NCBI RefSeq assembly: GCF_000745015.1
Contig: NZ_JQNA01000002.1
Coordinates: forward strand, 6,138,001 to 6,202,000
Direction of reading: 5' to 3'
Source of the DNA: Burkholderia sp. 9120
Lineage (GTDB): Bacteria > Pseudomonadota > Gammaproteobacteria > Burkholderiales > Burkholderiaceae
Length of the DNA stretch: 64,000 bases
The position numbers and the translations under genes are program-made. Of the stretch, positions 56,888-64,000 are shown in pieces. Under the pieces are notes generated by a model that worked only from the letters and a program-made list of their open reading frames with translations, was not told the origin of the DNA and made no database searches. Position 1 is the first letter of the stretch. Every line of letters begins with the position of its first letter.

Positions 56888-56922
56888 ACCCGCCGCATCG
56901 GTAACGATGCAGCGGGTTTTTT
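56888..56922 (+). terminator. Rho-independent terminator after the MFS gene
   Basis: ACCCGCCGCATCG and CGATGCAGCGGGT flank GTAA, with A-rich sequence before and T6 after; it can work in both directions. Confidence 0.85.
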
Positions 56923-57157
56923 ATTTGTGGCTCGAATTCTGGCCCGAACATCCGATTCGGGCTTTTTTATCGTCGAGATTTTAGGAGAAATCTTATTTTT
57001 TCCCTTATCGAAAAACATATCAGCGAAATGCCTCAAATCCCGCGCCTTACCTATCCCAATTAATAAGAATCGTCCTAGATATTTAAGCGGCGCGAAATTT
57101 TAATATTTCTTTGCGCCTGAACGACAGGCCACTTCTTAACTCACCGGAGTAGCAAAC

Positions 57158-57715
57158 ATGAAAGCAACCCTTCCCGCCATCGCGATCGCAACCAGCAGTC
57201 TGTTGGGGCTCGCATCGTTCAGCGCGCAGGCCGCGGACGGCACGATCACCATTACCGGCACGGTGTCGGATACCACGTGCTCGATCAACGGCAAGGCATC
57301 GGGCACCTCGGCTGACAAGTCGATCACGTTGCCGTCTGTGTCGGCTGGTTCGCTGTCGACGGCGGGCAACGTTGCCGGTACGTCGAGCCCGAGCGACGTC
57401 GTGCTGACCCTGAGCGGCTGCACGGGCACCGCCACGAAGGCGATCTCCCGCTTCGAAAATGGTCCTACCGTCGACCAGACCAGCGGTTACCTCAACAACT
57501 CCGGAACGGCGACGAAAGTGCAAGTGCGTTTGCTGAACGCGCAGATGCAACCGATCAACATCACGACGAACGCGAACAACGACATCTCGACGAACGCGGC
57601 GACGATCAGCACTGGTGGCGCGAGCCTGAAGTATTTCGCGCAGTACTACGCAACGGGTAAGGCGACTGCCGGCACCGTCAGCACGTCGGTTCAATACACG
57701 ATGCAGTATCAGTAA
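57158..57715 (+). CDS. Type 1 fimbrial major subunit
   Basis: A 185-residue pilin with a signal peptide (cleavage likely after SFSAQA, residue 25), a disulfide pair (SDTTCSING and LSGCTGTAT), and the C-terminal donor-strand motif TSVQYTMQYQ. It is the first gene of a chaperone-usher operon. ATG 57158 follows CCGGAG. A hairpin just after its stop should limit transcription of the assembly genes. Confidence 0.9.
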   Translation: MKATLPAIAIATSSLLGLASFSAQAADGTITITGTVSDTTCSINGKASGTSADKSITLPSVSAGSLSTAGNVAGTSSPSDVVLTLSGCTGTATKAISRFENGPTVDQTSGYLNNSGTATKVQVRLLNAQMQPINITTNANNDISTNAATISTGGASLKYFAQYYATGKATAGTVSTSVQYTMQYQ

Positions 57716-57724
57716 GCGAAGGCC

Positions 57725-57754
57725 AAAGGCGTTCGTTGACGCGAACGCCTTTTT
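57725..57754 (+). terminator. Intercistronic hairpin between pilin and chaperone
   Basis: AAAGGCGTTCG, TTGACG, CGAACGCCTTTTTT: a strong stem with T tract. It sits inside the operon and may act as a leaky terminator that keeps pilin expression above that of the chaperone and usher. Confidence 0.8.
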
Positions 57755-57793
57755 TGACGGCTATTTTCGAGATTATTTGTTAAAGGTGATGTG

Positions 57794-58537
57794 ATGAAGT
57801 TGCTCGGAAAAATGACGATGGGAATCGGTTTGGCCTGCGCGCTGCTCGCGGTTAGCGCACAGGCCAGCGTGACGATCGGTGGCACGCGCGTGGTGTATCC
57901 GCTGGAGCAACGCGAAGTCACGGTCAAGCTGGAAAACGACAGCCGCGGCCCGTCGCTGGTTCAGGTATGGATGGACGACGGCAATCCGGACGCAAAACCC
58001 GGTGAAATCAAGGTGCCGTTTGTGATCACGCCGCCGATCTTCCGCATGGATCCGAAGAAAGCGCAGACGCTGCGCGTGATGTATAGCGGCGAAGCGGTGC
58101 CGCAGGATCGCGAATCGATCTATTGGCTCAACGTACTCGACATTCCGCCGAAGGCCGACAGTGCGCCGGACGTCAACTCGCTGCAACTGGCGTATCGCAC
58201 GCGTATCAAGGTCTTCGTGCGTCCGGCCAGGTTGCCGGGCAATCCCGAGGACGCCCCGGCGCAGTTGACCTGGAAGATCGCCACGTCGCCGGATGGCAAA
58301 AGCCAGGCGATCAGCGTCACGAATCCGACGCCGTACTACGTGTCGTTCAGCGAAGTCGATGTGGAAAGCAACGGGCATGTCTTCAAGAACGAACAGGGCG
58401 GCATGGTTGCGCCGCGCGCATCGGTGGTTCTGCCGATCGCAAAGATGAATGCTGTTGGCGCAGGCGCCAAGGTTCACTACACCGCAATCAACGACTACGG
58501 CGGCGCGCTCGACGGCGACGCGTCGCTCGGCCAATAG
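57794..58537 (+). CDS. Periplasmic fimbrial chaperone (PapD/FimC type)
   Basis: A 247-residue chaperone with a signal peptide (ends near SAQA, residue 23). The G1-strand and family motifs RVVYPLEQREVTVKLEN, PPIFRMDPKKAQTLRVMYSG, IYWLNVLDIPP and KVFVRPARLPG are clear. ATG 57794 is preceded by AAAGG at 57782-57786; GTG 57791 is an alternative. It stabilises pilin before usher delivery. Confidence 0.9.
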   Translation: MKLLGKMTMGIGLACALLAVSAQASVTIGGTRVVYPLEQREVTVKLENDSRGPSLVQVWMDDGNPDAKPGEIKVPFVITPPIFRMDPKKAQTLRVMYSGEAVPQDRESIYWLNVLDIPPKADSAPDVNSLQLAYRTRIKVFVRPARLPGNPEDAPAQLTWKIATSPDGKSQAISVTNPTPYYVSFSEVDVESNGHVFKNEQGGMVAPRASVVLPIAKMNAVGAGAKVHYTAINDYGGALDGDASLGQ

Positions 58538-58667
58538 GCCGCAGCAGTTTGCCGGCCGGGCGGCCGCCTCCGTCCGAATTCAACCTTTTTCAAGCACGGC
58601 GTGCGTTGCATCCGCAACGCACTGGGACAACGCACGTCTGTTGCGGATATTGGAAGTCAGTCAGAAC

Positions 58668-61286
58668 ATGAAACGCTCACCGGATCATCAGTCGCAAGTT
58701 CGCGCCAGTGCGGTCACGGGTCCATTCGGCCTGAGCCCCGTCGCTACCGTCGTTATGTCGGTTTTTGCGGCGTTGGGCGGGGTCCCGTCGACGAGCGTGC
58801 AGGCATCTGAAACCAATGACGCGGACGCGGCCGTCCAGTTCGATACGACGTTTCTGCGGACCGATTCGACTCAGGGCATGGACCTCGCGCGATTCGCACG
58901 CGGCAATACGGTGTCGGCAGGCGTGTATTCGGTCGACATCTGGGTCAACGATATTCGGGTGGCGCGTCAGGACCTGCGCTTTGTCGCGGCCCGTGAAGGA
59001 CAGAGCGCTCGCGCTTGCTTGAGCCGTCAAATGCTGGAAACGCTGGGTGTCGATTTTGCCAAGGTCGGCGTGAATCAGGATGCGAAGGCCGCCGACGAAT
59101 GCGTCGATCTCGCGGCACTCGTGCCGGAGTCGTCGGTTGACTTTGATTTTTCGGAGCAGAAGTTGACCCTGAGCGTGCCGCAGAAATACATGCGTAACGC
59201 CGCGCGCGGCTACGTGCCGCCTGACATGTGGCAAACCGGCGTCAATGCGGGCTTCGTCAGCTACAACGCGAATACGTACCACACCGCCGGCTCGGGCATG
59301 GATTCGACGCAGAGCTATCTCGGTCTGAATGCCGGCGTGAACATTGGCGCCTGGCATGTGCGTCATCAATCTTCCGTCTCGCAGCAAAGTGGCCAGGCCA
59401 CGCGTTTCGACAACATCGCGACCTACGTGCAGCACGACGTTGCCGCGCTGAAATCGCAGGTGACGCTGGGCGAGGGCTACACCACGGGCGATGTATTCGA
59501 CAGCGTGCAGTTTCGCGGCGTGCAGATCGCCACCGACGATCGCATGTTGCCCGAATCGCTGCGTGGCTATGCACCGGACGTGCGCGGCACGGCGGAAACG
59601 AATGCGCGCGTGTCGATCCGGCAGAACGGCCAGGTGATCTATGAAACGAGCGTGTCGCCTGGCCCGTTCGAAATCAATGACCTGTATGCGACCGGTTATG
59701 GCGGCAACCTCGACGTGACGGTGACCGAGGCCGACGGTCGCACGAAGAGTTTCACCGTACCGTATGCGGCGGTTGCGCAGTCTTTGCGGCCGGGTACGAC
59801 GCGTTTCTCGGTGACGGCCGGCCAGTTGCGCAACGCGACACTCGACACGAAGCCGAACTTTGCGCAGTTCACCCTGCAACGCGGCCTGACGAACTCGGTG
59901 ACGGCGTATGGCGGCGGCGTCGCGGCAAACGGTTATGTGGCGGCCGATATCGGCGCGGCCCTTAACACGAAGTTCGGCGCATTTTCGGCGGACGTGACTG
60001 CAGCGCAGACGCAGGTGCCGAACCAGAGCAGCCAGCGCGGCGCAAGCTTGCGTATCGGCTACAGCAAGTTCATCGATCCGACCAACACGAACATTTCGGT
60101 GGCGGCTTATCGATATTCGACAGCGGGTTTCATGAATTTGTCGGATGCCTCGTCGGTGCGCGACCTCGCCACGCACGGCGGCGATATTAATTCGGTTTAT
60201 CGGCAGCGCAACCGCTTTCAGCTCACCATGAACCAGAGCTTCAAGAACTACGGCACGGTGTTCCTGAGCGCATCGGCGCAGCAATACTGGAATCACGACG
60301 GCAGCGACACGTTCTATCAGGCTGGCTACACGAACAGCTACAAATACGGGACCTACAGCGTGACCGCCGGACGCACACGCAGCGCCAACGGCTCGATGTC
60401 GAACCAGTACATGGTCAGCACCACCATTCCGCTTGGCCACAGCCAGCATGCGCCGTTGCTGTCGACCAATCTGTCGAGCGGGTCGGGCAGCACGAATCTG
60501 CAGGCCAACGTCAGCGGCTCGCTGGGCGATGCCAACCAGTATTCGTATAACGCGTACGGCACGTATGGCAGCGGTAACGGCAGCAGCTCCGCCAATGCCG
60601 GCGCGAGCGGCACATACCGCGCGCCGTATGCGCAGATGACGGCGTCCGTGAGTTCGGGTTCACAGTCGAGCCAGGTGTCGGCGGGTATCAATGGTTCGGT
60701 CGTCTTGCATCCGGGCGGCGTGACGCTGTCGCAGACCGTGGGCGACACCTTCGGCATCGTCGAAGCGCCGGGTGCCGCGGGTGCGAATGTGACCAGCGCG
60801 CCGGGCGTCAAGCTCGATCGCCGTGGTTACGCAGTAGTGCCGTATCTCACGCCGTACGGCATGAATACCGTCGATATCGACCCGAAGGGCACGTCGACGG
60901 ATGTCGAGTTCGAATCGACGTCGGAGCAGGCCGTGCCGCGCCTTGGGTCGGTTGTGATGCTCAAGTACAAGACCGTGACCGGCCGCGCCGCGCTGATTCG
61001 CGCGCCGCAACTGGGCGACAAGGCACTGCCGTTCGGCGCCGATGTGGTGGATGGCAAGGGGCGCACCGTGGGCGTGGTGGCGCAGGACAGCCGGATTTTC
61101 GCGCGTGGCCTCGACGATAAGGGTGCGCTGTTTGTGAAATGGGGCGCGGCAGCGTCGGAAGCGTGCCGGATCGAGTACGTGTTGCCGAAGAAGACGGGTC
61201 AGGCGGCCACCGCTTATACGTCGGTGGAAGCGCACTGTATTTCCGACGTGCAAACGAGTCAGCGCGCTGCAATTTCCGCCGACTAG
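58668..61286 (+). CDS. Outer-membrane fimbrial usher (FimD/PapC type)
   Basis: An 872-residue usher from ATG 58668. It has a signal segment (ends near VQASETND), an N-terminal chaperone-binding part (FLRTDSTQGMDLARF, YSVDIWVND), a large beta-barrel with many GYSK/YRYS-type strands, the plug region, and the C-terminal domains (GVVAQDSRIFARGLDDKG, CRIEYVLPKK). The open frame further upstream is out of the gene. Ends the operon. Confidence 0.92.
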   Translation: MKRSPDHQSQVRASAVTGPFGLSPVATVVMSVFAALGGVPSTSVQASETNDADAAVQFDTTFLRTDSTQGMDLARFARGNTVSAGVYSVDIWVNDIRVARQDLRFVAAREGQSARACLSRQMLETLGVDFAKVGVNQDAKAADECVDLAALVPESSVDFDFSEQKLTLSVPQKYMRNAARGYVPPDMWQTGVNAGFVSYNANTYHTAGSGMDSTQSYLGLNAGVNIGAWHVRHQSSVSQQSGQATRFDNIATYVQHDVAALKSQVTLGEGYTTGDVFDSVQFRGVQIATDDRMLPESLRGYAPDVRGTAETNARVSIRQNGQVIYETSVSPGPFEINDLYATGYGGNLDVTVTEADGRTKSFTVPYAAVAQSLRPGTTRFSVTAGQLRNATLDTKPNFAQFTLQRGLTNSVTAYGGGVAANGYVAADIGAALNTKFGAFSADVTAAQTQVPNQSSQRGASLRIGYSKFIDPTNTNISVAAYRYSTAGFMNLSDASSVRDLATHGGDINSVYRQRNRFQLTMNQSFKNYGTVFLSASAQQYWNHDGSDTFYQAGYTNSYKYGTYSVTAGRTRSANGSMSNQYMVSTTIPLGHSQHAPLLSTNLSSGSGSTNLQANVSGSLGDANQYSYNAYGTYGSGNGSSSANAGASGTYRAPYAQMTASVSSGSQSSQVSAGINGSVVLHPGGVTLSQTVGDTFGIVEAPGAAGANVTSAPGVKLDRRGYAVVPYLTPYGMNTVDIDPKGTSTDVEFESTSEQAVPRLGSVVMLKYKTVTGRAALIRAPQLGDKALPFGADVVDGKGRTVGVVAQDSRIFARGLDDKGALFVKWGAAASEACRIEYVLPKKTGQAATAYTSVEAHCISDVQTSQRAAISAD

Positions 61287-61553
61287 CCGGCAGCGCGCAC
61301 TTGGCGCGGCACGTCCTTTCCCTCCTTCCGCCCCCATGACGTGTATCATTCGTTCCCTGCGCTGTTCTGCGCTGGCGATTCCCGGATTGTCGAACGCTCG
61401 TTCGTGACCTGTTTCCGACGCGCTCGGGTTGCCACTGTGACGCGGGCCCCGGCCCAACTCCCGCAGCTCGACGCCGCCGCGCAAGGCGTGGCACGCCGGT
61501 AGCCACAAGCCGCCGGCAACCGCCCGAACCCCTATCCGTGACCGCCAGACCCG
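61287..61553. other. Spacer upstream of prfC
   Basis: 267 bp between the usher and prfC. No gene or clear terminator was seen; a promoter for prfC must lie here. Confidence 0.4.
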
Positions 61554-63155
61554 ATGTCAGTCTCCGAACTCAAACGCCGCCGCACGTTCGCGGTCATTTC
61601 CCACCCGGACGCGGGTAAAACCACGCTCACCGAAAAACTGCTGCTGTTCTCGGGCGCGATTCAGATCGCCGGCACCGTGAAGGGCCGTAAGAGCAACCGC
61701 TACGCGACGTCCGATTGGATGGAAATCGAAAAGCAGCGGGGCATTTCGGTGGCCAGTTCGGTGATGCAGTTCGAGTACGGCGATGCCGTCATCAACCTGC
61801 TCGACACGCCGGGCCACGAAGACTTCTCCGAAGATACCTACCGCGTGTTGACCGCGGTCGATGCCGCCGTGATGGTGATTGACGGTGCGAACGGTGTCGA
61901 AGCGCAAACGCTGAAGCTGCTCGAAGTCTGCCGCAGCCGCAAGACGCCGATCGTCACCTTCATCAACAAGCTCGACCGCGAAGTGCGCGAGCCGCTCGAA
62001 CTGCTCGACGAAATCGAGCAGCATCTGGGTGTGGCCGCCGTGCCGTTCACCTGGCCGATCGGCATGGGCAAGGAATTCCAGGGCGTCTACGACATCCAGC
62101 GCGATCAGGTCCGTTTGTTCCGCGCGGGACAGGACAAGGCGGGCGGCGAGGTTGAAACGCTGCAGGCGCTGAGCAACGAAGAAGGCGAACGCCGCTTCGG
62201 CCATAGCTGGGTCAAGGCGAAAGAAGAAATCGACCTGATCACCGGCGCATCGCCTGATTTCGACCGCGAGAAGTTTCTCGCCGGTCAGCAGTCGCCGGTA
62301 CTGTTCGGCTCGGCGATCAACAACTTTGGCGTGAAGGAAATTCTCGACGCGCTGGTCGATCTGGCGCCGCCGCCGTCCATGCGCATGACGGTGCAGCGTC
62401 CGGTGCTGCCGGACGAGCCGAAGTTCACCGGCGTCGTGTTCAAGGTGCAGGCGAACATGGATCTGGCGCACCGCGACCGCGTGGCGTTTATCCGCGTGTG
62501 TTCGGGTCACTTCGAACGCGGCATGGCCGTGAAGGTGACGCGCACCAACAAGACGTTCCGCGCCAACAACGTGGTGACGTTCCTGTCGCAACGTCGTGAG
62601 ACGGTGAGCGAGGCGTATCCGGGCGACATCATCGGTATTCCGAATCACGGCACGCTGAGTCTCGGCGATACGTTGACCGAAGGCGAAATGCTGCAATTCG
62701 TCGGCCTGCCGTTCTTCGCGCCGGAAATTTTCCAGACGGTGGAAGTGGTCGATCCGATGCGCGCCAAGCAGCTCGGCGAGGCGCTGAAGCAGCTCGGCGA
62801 GGAAGGCGCGATTCAGGTGTTCCGTCCGGAAGTCGGCGGCTTGATGATTCTCGGCGCGGTCGGGCAACTGCAGTTCGAAGTGGTGGCGCATCGCTTGTCG
62901 ACCGAATACAAGGTCGATGTGCGGATGGCGCCGGCGCGCTACCGGATGTCACGCTGGGTGACCTGCGACGACGCCGCCGAATTGCGTCGCTTCACCGATT
63001 CGTACGCGGCGCGGATCGCCCTCGACGCGTCGGATGCGCCGACGTATCTGGCGTCGCACGTGTCGGAGATTGAAGTTGCGCAGAAGGCGTGGCCGAAGAT
63101 CGTGTTCAACGAGTTGCGCGAGCATTCGGGCGCGCCGTTCAAGAAGACGATGTAA
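61554..63155 (+). CDS. prfC: Peptide chain release factor 3
   Basis: A 533-residue translational GTPase. G1 SHPDAGKTTLTEKLLL, G2 region RGISVASSVMQF, G3 DTPGHEDFSEDTYR and G4 NKLDREV are all present. SAINNFGVKEILDALVDLAPPP and the C-terminal RYRMSRWVTCD are RF3-specific. It recycles RF1/RF2 after termination. ATG 61554. Confidence 0.95.
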   Translation: MSVSELKRRRTFAVISHPDAGKTTLTEKLLLFSGAIQIAGTVKGRKSNRYATSDWMEIEKQRGISVASSVMQFEYGDAVINLLDTPGHEDFSEDTYRVLTAVDAAVMVIDGANGVEAQTLKLLEVCRSRKTPIVTFINKLDREVREPLELLDEIEQHLGVAAVPFTWPIGMGKEFQGVYDIQRDQVRLFRAGQDKAGGEVETLQALSNEEGERRFGHSWVKAKEEIDLITGASPDFDREKFLAGQQSPVLFGSAINNFGVKEILDALVDLAPPPSMRMTVQRPVLPDEPKFTGVVFKVQANMDLAHRDRVAFIRVCSGHFERGMAVKVTRTNKTFRANNVVTFLSQRRETVSEAYPGDIIGIPNHGTLSLGDTLTEGEMLQFVGLPFFAPEIFQTVEVVDPMRAKQLGEALKQLGEEGAIQVFRPEVGGLMILGAVGQLQFEVVAHRLSTEYKVDVRMAPARYRMSRWVTCDDAAELRRFTDSYAARIALDASDAPTYLASHVSEIEVAQKAWPKIVFNELREHSGAPFKKTM

Positions 63156-63204
63156 ATCTATTGAAGTTAGTGCCCGGTTTCGGCTCGTGCCGGCGCCTCA
63201 CCGC

Positions 63205-63245
63205 AAAGCAAAAGGCCCCGTCTTCTTGACGGGGCCTTTTGCTTT
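63205..63245. terminator. Bidirectional terminator after prfC
   Basis: AAAGCAAAAGGCCCCGTC and its perfect complement flank TTCTT, serving prfC and the convergent fimbrial gene. Confidence 0.9.
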
Positions 63246-63259
63246 ATTGGCTAATGTGA

Positions 63260-64000
63260 CTATTGATAGGTCATCGTGAATATAGCCGCGGCATTGACGG
63301 TGCCTGGCGCCACGGATGCGGCACCCAAACGATAGTACTGCGCGAAAAACTGGAACGATGCATTGCCTGTGGTGCCGGAAGTCAATTGGAGTGGGCTATC
63401 CAACTTAATTGCCGAATGAGAGGCATTGAGCAATTGCACGCCTATGCCAGTCGCCGTGCCGTTCGACGCGATGACGTTCGGCAGGCTTGATGAGCCGGAC
63501 GCTGACGAAAAGGTGACGGCAACTGAGACGCCAGCCTGGCAGCTTAGACCGATCGAGAACGGCGCATTTGCTGCCGTAGAACCTGCGGCTGGGAATGCGG
63601 ACGCGCTCACGGGACGTAGCGCGACGGTTTGGGTGGCTGTATCGGCCGTGACCGAACAAGTGACGGGACGAATCGCGCCTGTCGTAAGGGTGAGTCTGTT
63701 CGAGCCATTGTTGAGCGGGATATTGGTGTTCAGGACACCACTGACGTACTGCGCCGACGTGATTGTGCCGCCAGTAATGCTGCCGGTCTTCACCAGTTCA
63801 ACGGTGCCGGAGACATTGAAACTCCCATTGGAGGTGGTATTACCTAACGACGAATCGGCACCACAGGTCCCTGACGGATTGAGCGCGACTCCCTGGCTGT
63901 TTCGCATGCGCATACCCACTCCGGTTAGCCCTGTCGTGAAGACCCCGGGCATCCCCGGCACCGGTGTTTGGCCGGAGGCGCAGACAACGACCGGTATGTT
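63260..64000 (-). CDS. Fimbrial subunit/adhesin, partial (runs off the right edge)
   Basis: Open to the window edge on the minus strand (247 codons seen). It holds a cysteine-bearing strand (GTCGADSSLG), NASFQFFAQYY and the C-terminal donor-strand motif VNAAAIFTMTYQ, as in minor subunits and tip adhesins of type 1-like fimbriae. Its N-terminus is outside the window. It lies near the pilin-chaperone-usher operon but on the opposite strand beyond prfC. Confidence 0.8.
   Translation of the reverse strand, partial: NIPVVVCASGQTPVPGMPGVFTTGLTGVGMRMRNSQGVALNPSGTCGADSSLGNTTSNGSFNVSGTVELVKTGSITGGTITSAQYVSGVLNTNIPLNNGSNRLTLTTGAIRPVTCSVTADTATQTVALRPVSASAFPAAGSTAANAPFSIGLSCQAGVSVAVTFSSASGSSSLPNVIASNGTATGIGVQLLNASHSAIKLDSPLQLTSGTTGNASFQFFAQYYRLGAASVAPGTVNAAAIFTMTYQ

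Noticed and set aside
58677..60449. 590-codon minus-strand frame opposite the usher
   Set aside because: Repetitive Arg/His-rich shadow of the usher gene.

Overview
The window looks like a chromosome of a Burkholderiaceae member, most likely Paraburkholderia or Caballeronia. The DNA is GC-rich, LysR and DMT/MFS genes are dense, and there are a BPSL0761-family protein, a short H-NS-type protein, a formaldehyde-activating enzyme and a hairpin repeat of a kind seen in these genomes. No rRNA, tRNA or CRISPR array was recognised. All family names come from reading motifs; no database search was run.

Backbone, left part (1-23212): a partial AraC regulator; an EamA transporter; a LysR gene divergent from an MFS / CaiB-type CoA-transferase / methylmalonyl-CoA-decarboxylase-like operon; an 830-bp gap with a hairpin repeat; a four-gene osmoprotectant ABC operon; a coupled MFS-LysR pair facing a SufR-like Fe-S regulator across a near-perfect operator palindrome; a YcaQ-type DNA glycosylase; a cyclic-nucleotide-domain/TrxR-like flavoprotein; a DedA-rhodanese fusion; an Aer-like chemoreceptor; and the first half of a large hybrid histidine kinase.

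Central island (23213-43425, 20,213 bp): a mobile element has cut the histidine-kinase gene in two. The ends are TGAAC...GTTCA with about 26 bp of imperfect inverted repeat, and CACG is duplicated on each side. Removing the insert and one CACG restores a 1167-residue kinase in frame. The element carries a TnsC/TniB-like ATPase and a TniQ protein at its left end but no recognisable DDE transposase. Its cargo is a type VI secretion vgrG with a probable PD-(D/E)XK nuclease effector and a DUF1911-type immunity protein, followed by several small genes. It also holds a double-HTH regulator, a frameshifted papain/C39-like peptidase gene, and two large unrecognised proteins (503 and 535 aa). Decay is frequent: a DUF3732 fragment, a displaced vgrG 3' end, a broken excisionase/antitoxin-like gene and a decayed paralogue fragment.

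Backbone, right part (43430-64000): the second half of the kinase (HATPase, receiver, Hpt); a RidA-like gene ending in a GGCCCC repeat; a GntP-family permease with a sigma-54 promoter, opposite a sigma-54 activator gene with a perfect 10-bp inverted repeat between them; small proteins; a beta-lactamase-fold hydrolase; an H-NS-like protein; fae; an aldo/keto reductase / aldehyde dehydrogenase / MFS cluster; a chaperone-usher operon (pilin, terminator, chaperone, usher); prfC; and a partial opposite-strand fimbrial subunit running off the window.
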